A DNA stretch of 64,000 bases from CAG-390 sp003523225 (GCA_902461815.1 CABPZE010000001.1:124001-188000); one strand, 5' to 3'; shown: positions 1 through 8,703, numbered from the stretch's first letter. The notes: generated by a model from the letters alone, not told the origin. Translations and numbers: made by a program.

Positions 1-812
1 GAACCGTAAAGCTTGTGTTCCAGCCCGATGAGGAAGGCTTTACGGGAGCTAAGGCGATGCTTGAGGCAGGGGTACTTGATGCCCCTTCGCCGCAGGCAGG
101 GCTTGCTTTTCACGTTCATTCCGGAACGCCGAGCGGAATGCTTCTCTGTGGCAGAGGCACATTTATGGCTGGGTGTACGATTTTCAGAATAACGGTAAAG
201 GGCGTGGGCTGTCACGGGGCTATGCCGGAGACCGGGGTGGATCCGATAAATATTGCCGCACATATCTATACCGCACTTCAGGAAATTGTCGCGCGTGAGG
301 TCGCGGCAAAGCGTCCCGCGGTGGTTACGGTCGGAAAATTCATTGGCGGTAGCGTCGCCAACGTTATCCCAGGTGAGGCTGTCATGGAGGGAACTATACG
401 AACATTTGACCGTGAGCTTACTGCGGAGATATTGCGCAGGATAGGCGAAATATCCGCAGGAATAGCCGGAGCCTTCCGCGGCTCGGCAGAGGTTACGGAG
501 CTTGCATCGGCTCCACCGCTTATAAATGATCCCGCCCTCGTTGACAGAATGGCAGAACTGGCGTCCGAGCTGTTCGGAGCGAGATCGGTCTATCTGACAG
601 ACGAAGGCGGTATGGGGTCGGAGGACTTCTCCTCATATACCTATGAGCTACCGTGCGCGTATCTGCTTATCGGCGCGGGTACCGAAAAGGAAGATCCTTT
701 GTTCGGCAAGCCGATGCATAACGAAAAAGTGGTTTTCAATGAGGACATTCTGACTTCTGGTGCTGCGCTTTATGCTTATCTTGCCATGAGGTGGCTTGAC
801 GGTGACAAATGA
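1..812 (+). CDS. M20 family amidohydrolase / metallopeptidase (3' part; 5' end outside window)
   Basis: The reading frame is already open at the window edge (TVKLVFQPDEEG read from base 3), so only the C-terminal ~270 residues are visible. The FQPDEEG motif (catalytic Glu pair), the HVHSG motif, and the late GSEDFSSY and MHNE motifs are typical of the M20D amidohydrolases (hippurate/IAA-amino acid hydrolase, N-acetyl-diaminopimelate deacetylase group). These use a di-metal centre to hydrolyse N-acyl amino acids. The small lid domain lies around the GCHGAMPE segment. The exact substrate cannot be read from this part. The gene ends 7 bases from the convergent yolD-like gene, with no clear terminator between them. 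Confidence 0.9.
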   Translation, partial: TVKLVFQPDEEGFTGAKAMLEAGVLDAPSPQAGLAFHVHSGTPSGMLLCGRGTFMAGCTIFRITVKGVGCHGAMPETGVDPINIAAHIYTALQEIVAREVAAKRPAVVTVGKFIGGSVANVIPGEAVMEGTIRTFDRELTAEILRRIGEISAGIAGAFRGSAEVTELASAPPLINDPALVDRMAELASELFGARSVYLTDEGGMGSEDFSSYTYELPCAYLLIGAGTEKEDPLFGKPMHNEKVVFNEDILTSGAALYAYLAMRWLDGDK

Positions 813-819
813 GATTCCG

Positions 820-1251
820 CTATGTCTGAATACCGCGGAACAGATCTCCGTCCAGCGAGATTATTTCGTCAATTGAGATCTTCTCTCCGCTTTGCATAAG
901 CACAGTGCGTTCATACTCGTCAATTTTCTTAACACAGCCGGTGAGGGTAACATACTCTCCGCCGGCTTTTTTTGTGTCCGGACGAAAATAGATTATGGAT
1001 ACTTTGGTGCTGTCTCCCGCGTAATTCGCAATGATCTGCAGCTGTTGGTTCAGTTCTTCCTTTGCGTATTCGTCAAGCTCCAGCCGCCTGTCGGTCAGTC
1101 GCGCGGTTTCGTTTACCGCGTCGCCGTATCCCGAGAGAGCCGCAAAAGGTGCAAACTGAGCCGCGCGTTCAAGCGCGGACATATGCGGTCGGTTGGGAGA
1201 AACATGATGTGGCAGATCTATTATATCTTCATACTGGCTGTTCTTCTGCAT
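820..1251 (-). CDS. YolD-like protein
   Basis: A 143-residue protein of the YolD-like family, which is regularly encoded next to UmuC/DinB-type polymerases in Firmicutes and thought to act with them in damage tolerance. The first half carries the family's conserved core: HHVSPNRPHMSALERAAQF followed by FAALSGYGDAV. The second half is a small beta-rich region ending in a segment about adjusting signs and constants (TGCVKKIDEYERTV). I chose the start at 1251 because AAGGAA lies about 8 bases upstream. A longer open frame to 1305 would overlap the upstream gene by 41 bases. It is the third gene of an operon running down from the Y-family polymerase at 3618. Confidence 0.82.
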   Translation of the reverse strand: MQKNSQYEDIIDLPHHVSPNRPHMSALERAAQFAPFAALSGYGDAVNETARLTDRRLELDEYAKEELNQQLQIIANYAGDSTKVSIIYFRPDTKKAGGEYVTLTGCVKKIDEYERTVLMQSGEKISIDEIISLDGDLFRGIQT

Positions 1252-1264
1252 CGGATATTTCCTT

Positions 1265-2098
1265 TCATGTATGTATCTGCTTGTATCCGGCGAGTACATC
1301 GTCAAGATAGCTGAACACCGAAAGAAAATTTTCTTTTGTTTTTCCGGTTATTCCGTTTGCACCGAGGTGACGGTACCAATCAAGCACTGTGCCGTCAAGC
1401 AGTGACGCGTCGGCTTTTGGGTATTTCTTTGATATATGGCAATTGATCGTACGGCAGTTTATCTGGAATATTGGTATTATCATCGCGCCGCCGCTTATTC
1501 CTGACATGAAATCATTTTCGTGCTTGTATATGCTCTGCGGCATTATGATAATGTCCGGACGAAGAATTGCTGTATCACTGGCAATATATTCTCTTGACTC
1601 CGTAAGTTTTTTCGGGTCTGAGGCATAATCAACATTGCTTGCGGACTGTATTGTGTACTTGCAGTAATTTGCAAAGCATATCCGCTCAAGAAATTCAGAC
1701 GGGGATATATTTTCCGCGACTGCGAGCTTTGAATAAATATAAAATGCCACTGTTGCAAGGCAGCCGTCGCTTATCGGTTCAATGTGAACATTCGGAAAGA
1801 AGGAGTTGTTTCGGGCAACAGACTCATTGAACCACTTTCTGTGCCGGTCAAGCGCAATATCGTCGCAATCAAGATATCCGTTGTAGCCGCACAGATTCTC
1901 AGCACTTGCGTAGAGCAGAATTTTTACCGGTGCGGTCGGATAGTCTTTTCCCACGAACGGAATTGGGCAGTGTACAAGCTCATCGGGCGGGCTTTTCTTG
2001 TGAACCGCCCACGCCGGAGTGTTTGCCTTGCCTGTAAATATACACCTGTATGCGTCGGAAAGCTCTCGTGCTGTACCTACCTTTATATCATTTGTCAT
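1265..2098 (-). CDS. Unknown protein between Y-family polymerase and YolD; possible uracil-DNA-glycosylase-like fold
   Basis: A 277-residue soluble protein I do not recognise with certainty. Its ATG overlaps the stop of the upstream polymerase gene (ATGA), and the yolD-like start follows 13 bases after its stop, so the three genes are very probably co-translated. Three segments are arranged like motifs of uracil-DNA-glycosylase-superfamily proteins: a hydrophobic strand then small loop (VKILLYASAENLCGYNG, ~residue 58), a NYCK segment after a helix (~143), and a strand ILRPDIIIMPQS (~183). The usual late HPS motif is not clear; a QINCRTINCH segment sits there instead. This is a fold-level guess. 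No signal peptide or membrane segment is seen. Confidence 0.6.
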   Translation of the reverse strand: MTNDIKVGTARELSDAYRCIFTGKANTPAWAVHKKSPPDELVHCPIPFVGKDYPTAPVKILLYASAENLCGYNGYLDCDDIALDRHRKWFNESVARNNSFFPNVHIEPISDGCLATVAFYIYSKLAVAENISPSEFLERICFANYCKYTIQSASNVDYASDPKKLTESREYIASDTAILRPDIIIMPQSIYKHENDFMSGISGGAMIIPIFQINCRTINCHISKKYPKADASLLDGTVLDWYRHLGANGITGKTKENFLSVFSYLDDVLAGYKQIHT

Positions 2099-3618
2099 GC
2101 CTTGTGTCCGCCTATCTGTTGATTACGGTCCTGCGCCGTTGCGCCATCCTCAAGATTCATACCCTTAAGAATGGCGTTTTTTCCGTATTTTCTTTTGATG
2201 TCAAGCATTGCTTCCTGTTTCTTGCGCTCGCGTGCAAGCTCCAGGGCTTCGGCTTTCCGCTTTTCCTCCTCCTTGGTGTAATCGGTGAAGATATCAAGCT
2301 GTTCGCCGCCGGTGTCCTCCGGCACGGATCCTTCACCTTTTACTCGGTTGGCGGTAAGGTACAGCCGTCTTATGAGGAGCTTTTTGTCGGTAATGCGTTC
2401 AAACAATCCGGATGCTGCGTCAATGATAAGCTTTGACGAGGAGGAGTATTTGCCGAGGTTGGCAGTTCCGTTGGCGTGCTTGGGAATTTGTCTGCCGTAT
2501 CTGTCTGTCGTTACTGCTCCGCTATAACCTCCCCGAATTCCGGGGTCTGAAAGATTTTCAACATCGTAGCCGACTGTGAGTACTATCTGATCTGTCATGA
2601 GCTTTTTGTCAACAAGATCAAGCGCAAGCGAATCAGCCATTTCACGCACGACGAGCTTTGCCTTTTGAAAGGTGTATGGACATTTAAGAACCTGACCTGA
2701 GCCGAGACTGTTTGATTCCGGCTTGTACGCTCTTATATCCGCAATAGTACACGGTTCATATCCCCATGCATGGTCAATGAGCAGCTCGGCGTTGACGCCG
2801 AACAGCTTATAAAGCATGTCTTCGTTATATCGGTCTGCTACCGAACCAAGTGAGCATCGCGCGATGTCTCCCATAGTGTAAAGCCCGTGATCCTCCAGTT
2901 TTTTGGCATATCCTTTACCGATACGCCAAAAGTCGGTAAGTGGTCGGTGACTCCAGAATAAGCGCCGGTAGCTCATCTCATCCAGCTCCGCTATGCGGAC
3001 TCCGTTATGGTCCGCCGGTATGTGCTTTGCCTGAATGTCAAGCGCGATCTTGCACAGATACAGGTTTGTTCCGATCCCTGCCGTTGCGGTTATCCCGGTT
3101 GATTCAAGTACGTCAAGTATCATCTTCATGGCAAGCTCACGCGCCGAGAGCTTGTAGATCCCGAGATAATCCGTCGCGTCTATGAATACCTCGTCAATTG
3201 AGTAGACGTGTATGTCCTCGGGGGCAATATATTTGAGATAGATCTGATAGATACGCGTGCTGAACTCCATGTAATGTGCCATGCGAGGCGGAGCTACAAT
3301 GAAGTCAAGCCGGTATTCCGGATGTGCATTCAGCACAGTGGCGTCAAAGGATGATCCGGTAAAAACACGGCGCGGAGCATTCTGTTGTCTTTCTGCGTTT
3401 ACCTCCCGCACCTTAGCCGACACTTCAAACAGTCGTGCACGCCCAGGTATTCCAAGGGCTTTGAGTGAAGGAGTAACGGCGAGGCAGATGGTTTTTTCCG
3501 TCCGGCTTTTGTCGGCGACGACAAGATGGGTCGTCATCGGATTCAAGCCGCGCTCGACACATTCCACCGAAGCATAGAAGGATTTCAGGTCAATTGCGAT
3601 ATATGTTTTGTTTTCCAT
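2095..3618 (-). CDS. Y-family DNA polymerase (UmuC/DinB type)
   Basis: A 507-residue translesion polymerase. The N-terminus (IAIDLKSFYASVECVERGLNP) holds the first metal-binding Asp and the steric aromatic pair. The SIDEVFIDATDY motif near residue 140 holds the catalytic Asp-Glu. An HhH region (WRIGKGYAKKLEDHGLYTMGDIA) and a little-finger domain with the LGSGQVL segment follow. A lysine/arginine-rich C-terminal tail (~440-490) goes beyond the usual DinB length of ~350-420, which is typical of the Firmicute UvrX/YqjW-like group. It heads the operon polymerase-unknown-YolD. Such operons are usually SOS- or plasmid/phage-associated. I did not find a convincing LexA box in the short upstream gap. 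Confidence 0.92.
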   Translation of the reverse strand: MENKTYIAIDLKSFYASVECVERGLNPMTTHLVVADKSRTEKTICLAVTPSLKALGIPGRARLFEVSAKVREVNAERQQNAPRRVFTGSSFDATVLNAHPEYRLDFIVAPPRMAHYMEFSTRIYQIYLKYIAPEDIHVYSIDEVFIDATDYLGIYKLSARELAMKMILDVLESTGITATAGIGTNLYLCKIALDIQAKHIPADHNGVRIAELDEMSYRRLFWSHRPLTDFWRIGKGYAKKLEDHGLYTMGDIARCSLGSVADRYNEDMLYKLFGVNAELLIDHAWGYEPCTIADIRAYKPESNSLGSGQVLKCPYTFQKAKLVVREMADSLALDLVDKKLMTDQIVLTVGYDVENLSDPGIRGGYSGAVTTDRYGRQIPKHANGTANLGKYSSSSKLIIDAASGLFERITDKKLLIRRLYLTANRVKGEGSVPEDTGGEQLDIFTDYTKEEEKRKAEALELARERKKQEAMLDIKRKYGKNAILKGMNLEDGATAQDRNQQIGGHKA

Positions 3619-3652
3619 GCTCCGGATGCCTCCTTAGAAAATTGTATCTTTA

Positions 3653-4090
3653 TTATTTGTGGTTCTGATAAGTTACGTATATATGCCCTGTGCCGAAAAG
3701 CAAAGCGGCGGCGACCAAAAGCCAGTGCAGGAGCGTAAGCCCGCTGACAAGAAAGATTGCGGTAGGTATAATGGCAAGAGAGAGCGCCTTTCTAACTGAG
3801 GGGTTTTTGAAATAAAATCCCCAGATAATCAGGTATGCAATAAGCAACGCCGTGTTTGCAAACAGATATATAAGCATAGGTAAGACATCGTAAAAACCGA
3901 ATTCCCTGACTCCGAGCGGCAGAAACATCAGAATAAAAGAGGAGTAGCGTCCTATCTGCTCGATGATGTTGAAAAATCTGCTTTTACACTTATTATGCAC
4001 TTCATGTGCGCGCTTTGCGTAGATCAGATTTGGGATCAACATTATTATTACAATTGCAAGACCGGATATGTTTATAAAGTTAAAATCCAT
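3653..4090 (-). CDS. Small integral membrane protein of unknown function
   Basis: A 145-residue protein with about four hydrophobic spans: ~8-23 (after MDFNFIN), ~52-66, ~76-95 and ~108-135. A short basic loop follows the first span. No enzyme motif is visible and I cannot name a family. I used the ATG at 4090 rather than 4105 because GGGGAG sits about 8 bases before it. The gene stands alone between the polymerase operon and a GNAT gene, all on the minus strand. The 34-base gap to the polymerase start leaves room for little regulation. Confidence 0.6.
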   Translation of the reverse strand: MDFNFINISGLAIVIIMLIPNLIYAKRAHEVHNKCKSRFFNIIEQIGRYSSFILMFLPLGVREFGFYDVLPMLIYLFANTALLIAYLIIWGFYFKNPSVRKALSLAIIPTAIFLVSGLTLLHWLLVAAALLFGTGHIYVTYQNHK

Positions 4091-4164
4091 TTTGATTCTC
4101 CCCAAAACGGTAAGGTTTTGTGTGGTATGATAGCGCTTATGCTGCCGTGATCTTGCATAAGTCC

Positions 4165-4626
4165 TCAGCCGAGACGTTTTTCCATAGCGTAGTTGGTAAG
4201 CTCTACGCCGCTACGAATGACTTTTCTCTCGCTGACTGAAACATAACCGCGCTTTTCAAAAAAAGGCTTTGCGGTTATTGAGGCGTGAGTGGTGAATACG
4301 GAAATCCCGCTTGCGGTAGCCTGAGCTTCCAACTCGCTTACGATCGCCTTGGCTATGCCCTGTCTCTGATGATCCCTGTGAACATACAGCCGGTCAAGAT
4401 ATCCTCCGTCCATATCGCCGAATCCCACGATGACTCCGTCATGTATGGCAACGAGTGTGTTGTGCTCGGAAAAGGATCTGTCCCATGCGGTAAGGTCTAT
4501 GCTTCCGGTTGCCCATGCGTTAAGCTGTACTTCGGTATAATCCCGCGCGTTCACCGTGTGAACGGTGTTATAAAAAAGCTCTGCCATTTCCGCGCAGTCC
4601 GCGGAGGTGTATCTGCGTATATTCAT
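4165..4626 (-). CDS. GNAT family N-acetyltransferase (YafP-like)
   Basis: A 153-residue single-domain acetyltransferase. The acetyl-CoA pyrophosphate-binding motif is HRDHQRQGIAKAIV (Q/R-x-x-G-x-A pattern) at about residue 80. It is preceded by the beta-strand signature GYLDRLYVH and followed by FFEKRGYVSVSER, all in GNAT order. The N-terminal half (AELFYNTVHTVNARDYT) matches the YafP-type subgroup. The substrate is unknown. The start at 4626 (MNIRRYT) gives the normal family N-terminus. The frame could extend to a TTG at 4674, which I consider less likely. Confidence 0.85.
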   Translation of the reverse strand: MNIRRYTSADCAEMAELFYNTVHTVNARDYTEVQLNAWATGSIDLTAWDRSFSEHNTLVAIHDGVIVGFGDMDGGYLDRLYVHRDHQRQGIAKAIVSELEAQATASGISVFTTHASITAKPFFEKRGYVSVSERKVIRSGVELTNYAMEKRLG

Positions 4627-4774
4627 GCTGTTTGTGCCCCGGAAATCATTTTGACTTGATATGCATGCAGACAAGAAAGGCTGCCACGCACTAAGTATAT
4701 CACATATTCAGGGCTTTTTCAATCTTGTATGCGTAAAAATCCGTGCCTGAAATCATAAGAATAAACCAGATGAA

Positions 4775-4808
4775 ATCAGGCTGCCGTGACTATGCACAGC
4801 AGCCTGAT
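4775..4808 (-). terminator. Hairpin after murE-like gene, probable terminator
   Basis: A 10-bp perfect stem (4775-4784 with 4799-4808) lies 28 bases beyond the stop of the murE-like gene. It is followed on the minus strand by a short U-rich stretch. It is weaker than the other terminators here. Confidence 0.45.
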
Positions 4809-4835
4809 CTTATGGCTTGAAAATATTATTAATTA

Positions 4836-6326
4836 TCAGACTGTCGCGGCGGCGTATTCAAGCAGTGCCGAGCTGTCCGAATACGGAACTCGATTGCCGT
4901 TTATAAGCTGAAAATTTTCAGCTCCTTTTCCTGCAAGCAACACGATATCTCCATCTTGAGCGATTGAAAGCGCATACCTTACGGCTTCGCGCCTGTCCGG
5001 AATCCGGACGTATTCACATGACGCGCCCGGCTTGAAGGCGGCGGCAATGTCGGCGATAATTCGTTCGGGTTCTTCAAAATCAGGGTTGTCCGACGTCAGA
5101 ATGCAGAAATCGGCGAGCTGGGATGCAACCTCGCCAAGTTCACGACGACGTAGCTTGGTGCGTCCGCCGACAGAGCCGAAAAGGCAGATGAGGCGGCGGG
5201 GGCGGTATTTTCTCAACGCGGTAAGAGCCGATTCAAGCGCAAGTCCGTTGTGCGCGTAATCAACGATAAATACAGCACCCGAGCCGGGCAGGGCATTGAC
5301 GGTCTGAAATCTGCCGGGGGCTGTAACATCCGAAAGGGCGGCAAAAGCTTCATCTGCGGGTATGCCGAGCGTTCCTGTGGCTCCGACCGCACAAAGCGCA
5401 TTCATCAGATTGAATTTTCCCGGCATCGGAATTTCAAGCGAATATTCCTTTTCTTCGTAACGGACTGTACCTCTTACGCCGAGCTGATTATCATTGCGGG
5501 TAAGTTCGGAGCTTTCAAGAAGATAGTCGGCTTTGCTGTCTGATGCGGAAAATGAGATCTTTGCCGATCCGGAGAAATCGCTTATCATATATCCGGACAT
5601 TTTGTCGTCAGCGTTGTAAACCGCGTATTTTGCGCCGAAGTCGGTGAACAACTTGTGTTTTGCCGCGGCATAATGCTCGATACTTGGGTGTTCTGCGCCT
5701 CCTATGTGATCTGGTGAAAAGTTGGTAAAGCAAACTGTGTCAAAATCAATACCGCGCACGCGGTTAAGATAAAGCCCCTGTGAGGATACCTCCATGACAA
5801 GCGCACGTATTCCTGAATCGACCATTTCGCGCATTAAGCGCTGAAGCTCAAGGCTTTCCGGCGTGGTGTTTACGGTGGGGATCGTTTTTCCTGAATATAT
5901 TATCCCGCTTGTGCCGATATAACCTGTCGGTATTCCGGAACGGTTGAGAATATGTGCCGCCATCATGGCAGCTGTGGTTTTTCCTTTGGTGCCGGTGATG
6001 CCTATTACCTTCATTTCACGCGATGGAAAGCCGTAGAATGCCGACGCAAGGTCGGCAAGAACCGCGCGTGTATCGGTATTTACAAACTGAATCGCGTCAT
6101 CCGGAAGCGCAAGACGGTGTGAAACAAAAAATACACGGCAGCCGTGACCGTATGCCGCGGGGGCAAAGGTGTGCCCGTCAGTAACCGCGCCGACAATGCA
6201 CACAAAAACTGAATTACTGTCGGCTTTACGGGAATCACTGCACACAGACGTTATATCCGGAGCCTCGCCGAGGTTCTTTATATATTTTTTTAGTCCTGCA
6301 AGTTTTAACAGCGTGTCAAGACGCAT
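4836..6326 (-). CDS. murE: MurE-family UDP-N-acetylmuramyl-tripeptide synthetase
   Basis: A 496-residue Mur ligase that adds the third amino acid to UDP-MurNAc-L-Ala-D-Glu in the cytoplasm during peptidoglycan synthesis. The three Mur domains are in order: N-terminal UDP-binding (SVCSDSRKADSNSVFVCI), a central ATPase with GITGTKGKTT near residue 110 and the NTTPES loop, and the C-terminal ligase domain with DYAHN and LAGKGAENFQ. The C-terminal specificity loop reads SDNPDFEEP where meso-DAP-adding enzymes usually have DNPR. The acceptor amino acid is therefore uncertain, and this may be a second, specialised MurE paralog. The gene is monocistronic and divergent from a GNAT gene. The hallmark GGDRDK loop is also altered (GGRTKLRR). 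Confidence 0.88.
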   Translation of the reverse strand: MRLDTLLKLAGLKKYIKNLGEAPDITSVCSDSRKADSNSVFVCIVGAVTDGHTFAPAAYGHGCRVFFVSHRLALPDDAIQFVNTDTRAVLADLASAFYGFPSREMKVIGITGTKGKTTAAMMAAHILNRSGIPTGYIGTSGIIYSGKTIPTVNTTPESLELQRLMREMVDSGIRALVMEVSSQGLYLNRVRGIDFDTVCFTNFSPDHIGGAEHPSIEHYAAAKHKLFTDFGAKYAVYNADDKMSGYMISDFSGSAKISFSASDSKADYLLESSELTRNDNQLGVRGTVRYEEKEYSLEIPMPGKFNLMNALCAVGATGTLGIPADEAFAALSDVTAPGRFQTVNALPGSGAVFIVDYAHNGLALESALTALRKYRPRRLICLFGSVGGRTKLRRRELGEVASQLADFCILTSDNPDFEEPERIIADIAAAFKPGASCEYVRIPDRREAVRYALSIAQDGDIVLLAGKGAENFQLINGNRVPYSDSSALLEYAAATV

Positions 6327-6379
6327 TGGTTTTACCGTTATGCCGCGTGCGGCATCCTTTTATGTAGTTTGTACGTTTA

Positions 6380-6408
6380 AGTATACCACATTTTTGAGAG
6401 AAAATAAA
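6380..6408 (-). promoter_or_regulatory. Candidate sigma-A promoter for murE-like gene
   Basis: On the minus strand: -35 TTTATT (6403-6408), a 17-base spacer, and -10 TATACT (6380-6385), about 50 bases before the murE-like start. The -10 is good and the -35 is weak. Confidence 0.35.
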
Positions 6409-6459
6409 CCTTTTACGTTAAAAAACATACGTAAATTGCTGAAAAATTCTTCCAAACAC

Positions 6460-6488
6460 TTGAATTGTCAGCTTTGAGGTAGTATAAT
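6460..6488 (+). promoter_or_regulatory. Candidate sigma-A promoter for RimJ/RimL-type GNAT gene
   Basis: -35 TTGAAT (6460-6465), a 17-base spacer and a perfect -10 TATAAT (6483-6488), 40 bases before the ATG at 6529. Confidence 0.6.
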
Positions 6489-6528
6489 AAACAAAAGAAT
6501 CCACGCTTTTTTCAAGAGGATCTGTATT

Positions 6529-7122
6529 ATGAATCAAAAAGATGCGCTCAGAATTTTTTCCCATATTCCGCAGCTTGCCACGCGGCGCCTTGTTCTTCGC
6601 GGTCTGAGAGTCTCGGATTCATACGATATGTATGAATATGCCCGACGCCCGGACGTAACGCGTTATCTCACATGGCAGCCGCATCCGAGTCGGGAATATA
6701 CGAGGGAATATCTTGAATATATTCTGACGCGATATCGGGCGGGAGAATTTTATGACTGGGCTGTCATATGGCACGAGGACGGAGAGCCGTCGGACAAGAT
6801 GATAGGCACCTGCGGCTTTACGCGCTTTGATTTTTCAAATAACTCCGCCGAGATCGGATATGTTATTAATCCGGAATTCCGCGGCAGGGGAATAGCCGGA
6901 GAGGCGGCAAGACGTGTCATACGCTTCGGATTTGACGAGCTGGGGCTTAACCGCATAGAAGCGCGATACATGGACGGGAACATCGCCTCGCGCAAGGTGA
7001 TGGAAAAGCTCGGCATGAAGTACGAGGGTACATACCGCAGTGCGCTCAGAGTCGGCGGAGAATATAAGGACGTCGGCGTTTTCGCATTGCTTTCTGAGGA
7101 ATACAGCCGCTGGCACTCATAA
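6529..7122 (+). CDS. GNAT family N-acetyltransferase (RimJ/RimL type)
   Basis: A 197-residue acetyltransferase of the RimJ/RimL subgroup, which acetylates protein alpha-amino groups or small molecules. The N-terminus has the standard LATRRLVLRGLRVSD opening. The acetyl-CoA loop is NPEFRGRGIAGEAARR at ~120. The C-terminal signature is NRIEARYMDGNIASRKVMEKLGM, followed by the usual YEGTYR strand. An AGAGGA ribosome-binding site lies 8 bases before the ATG. It is a single gene with its own promoter and a strong shared terminator downstream. The substrate cannot be deduced. Confidence 0.88.
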   Translation: MNQKDALRIFSHIPQLATRRLVLRGLRVSDSYDMYEYARRPDVTRYLTWQPHPSREYTREYLEYILTRYRAGEFYDWAVIWHEDGEPSDKMIGTCGFTRFDFSNNSAEIGYVINPEFRGRGIAGEAARRVIRFGFDELGLNRIEARYMDGNIASRKVMEKLGMKYEGTYRSALRVGGEYKDVGVFALLSEEYSRWHS

Positions 7123-7147
7123 TTCGTTCAGTTTTAATCAACCACGG

Positions 7148-7196
7148 AAAAACACCAGCCTCACGCAGAACTCGTTCCGCGTGAGGCTGGTGTTTT
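7148..7196. terminator. Bidirectional intrinsic terminator between convergent genes
   Basis: An 18-bp perfect stem (7149-7166 with 7179-7196) has A-runs on the left and T-runs on the right, so it works for both the GNAT gene (+) and the permease gene (-). Confidence 0.9.
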
Positions 7197-7215
7197 ATAT
7201 TATATGCTTGTTTAT

Positions 7216-8577
7216 TTATTCGGCTTTTCCGTCTTTGTTTTTCTTACCGTTGAGCATAAGGTTTACAAGTATGCCGAGGATAAGAGCGGTAGCAACCGAA
7301 GTAAGGGTTATTTTGCCGAAGCCGAGAGCCATTCCGCCGACGCCGGTAATGAGTATGGTGGAGGCGACGAAGAGGTTACGGTTGTCGCCGAGATCAACAT
7401 TCTGGAGCATCTTGAGGCCGCTGACGGCGATGAAGCCGTAAAGGGTGATGCACACGCCGCCCATTACACAGGAGGGAATGGTGGAGAGGAAGGTTACGAA
7501 GGGAGCGAAGAAGGAGATGAGCATTGCCAATATTGCGGTGGTGAATATGGTCATGACCGAAGCGTTTCCGGTTATTGCAACGCAGCCGACGCTCTCGCCG
7601 TAGGTGGTGTTGGGGCAGCCGCCGAACAGTGCACCGACAAATGAGCCAACGCCGTCGCCGAGAAGGGTGCGGTGCAGACCGGGATTTTCAAGCAGATCCT
7701 GCTCGATGATGCTGGAGAGGTTCTTGTGGTCGGCAATGTGCTCGGCAAAGACCACGAAGGCAACGGGAATGTATGCCACGGCAATCGTGCCGATGTATGT
7801 ACCGATGTTTCCGTCGGCAAAGTCATAGTTGCCGCTGAAGGCTTTTACGAAGGTGAAGTCGGGATACCACTGCATATTGGAGAACTTGGAGAAGTCGACG
7901 ATCTTGAAGGCTTCGATATCTGCCGCCGTACCGATACCGGTGAATATTGCGGCGGCGGCGTAACCGGCAAGGATACCGATAACGAAGGGGATGAGCTTCA
8001 TCATCTTTTTGCCGTACACGGAGCAGAGGGTAACGACTGCAAGGGTTATAAGCGCGCATACAAGGCAAGCGATCGAGTGAGCATCCATGGCGAAGGCTCC
8101 GGAGGCATTCTTTGCTCCGCTGATAGCATCGCCGACGGCGTTACCCGCGAGGGAAAGACCGATGATTGCAACTGTGGGACCGATAACGACTGCGGGCATG
8201 AGCTTTGTGATCCAACGCACACCTGCGAATTTAACGATAAGAGCGATTATCACATAAACGAGGGCTGCAAATGCCGCACCGATGATAAGACCGAGGTATC
8301 CGACCGAGGCGGAAACTCCGCCGGCGAACGCCGCGCCCATTGATCCGAGAAACGCAAAGGAGCTGCCAAGGAAAACGGGGCTTTTGAATTTTGTGAAGAG
8401 AAGGTAAACGATAGTTCCCACGCCTGCCCCGAACAGAGCGGCGGACTGGGACATTCCGTTGCCGATGATGGTAGGGACTGCGATGGTCGCTGCGAGAATG
8501 GCGAGAAGCTGTTGCAGTGCGAACACAATAAGCTGTCCGAACTTGGGCTTGTCTTTTACACCGTAGATGAGTTTCAT
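7216..8577 (-). CDS. uraA: Uracil/xanthine permease (NCS2 family)
   Basis: A 453-residue polytopic transporter of the nucleobase-cation symporter-2 family, importing uracil or xanthine with protons. Key features are the N-terminal GQLIVFALQQLLAILAATIAVP helix, the central glycine/alanine-rich repeat region, and the FAEHIADHKNLSS segment. That segment's Glu and His belong to the NCS2 signature (residue E~275), and it is followed by TLLGDGVGSFVGALFGGCPNTTYGES. The start at 8577 is set by a GGAGG about 6 bases upstream, and an open frame to 8643 is not needed. The closest match by eye is UraA rather than PbuX, but the substrate is not certain. Its ~230-base leader is structured (see attenuator entry). 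Confidence 0.9.
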   Translation of the reverse strand: MKLIYGVKDKPKFGQLIVFALQQLLAILAATIAVPTIIGNGMSQSAALFGAGVGTIVYLLFTKFKSPVFLGSSFAFLGSMGAAFAGGVSASVGYLGLIIGAAFAALVYVIIALIVKFAGVRWITKLMPAVVIGPTVAIIGLSLAGNAVGDAISGAKNASGAFAMDAHSIACLVCALITLAVVTLCSVYGKKMMKLIPFVIGILAGYAAAAIFTGIGTAADIEAFKIVDFSKFSNMQWYPDFTFVKAFSGNYDFADGNIGTYIGTIAVAYIPVAFVVFAEHIADHKNLSSIIEQDLLENPGLHRTLLGDGVGSFVGALFGGCPNTTYGESVGCVAITGNASVMTIFTTAILAMLISFFAPFVTFLSTIPSCVMGGVCITLYGFIAVSGLKMLQNVDLGDNRNLFVASTILITGVGGMALGFGKITLTSVATALILGILVNLMLNGKKNKDGKAE

Positions 8578-8662
8578 GAAAACCTCCGATAGCGTGCTGT
8601 TGCCTTTACAGACGCCGTTTATTTTCCCCGTTTCAGTCCTCAATCGTTACGCGCTAATGGGT

Positions 8663-8703
8663 ATAGAAAATACCGCCATGTCTCGGTTTTCGTGACATAG
8701 CGG
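8663..8703 (-). promoter_or_regulatory. Possible transcription attenuator hairpin in uraA leader
   Basis: Within the leader, a 10-bp stem (8694-8703 with 8673-8682, 11-base loop) is followed on the minus strand by a U-rich run (8663-8672), as in an intrinsic terminator. It lies ~90 bases before the start codon. I saw no PyrR-binding consensus or purine riboswitch core, so the sensing part is unidentified. Confidence 0.4.

Noticed and set aside
6327..6528. Riboswitch before murE or the GNAT gene
   Set aside because: The gap is short and AT-rich with no stable conserved structure; only simple promoters are seen.
7204..8343. Two plus-strand frames over the permease gene
   Set aside because: Gly/Asp/Glu-rich translations opposite an intact NCS2 permease.
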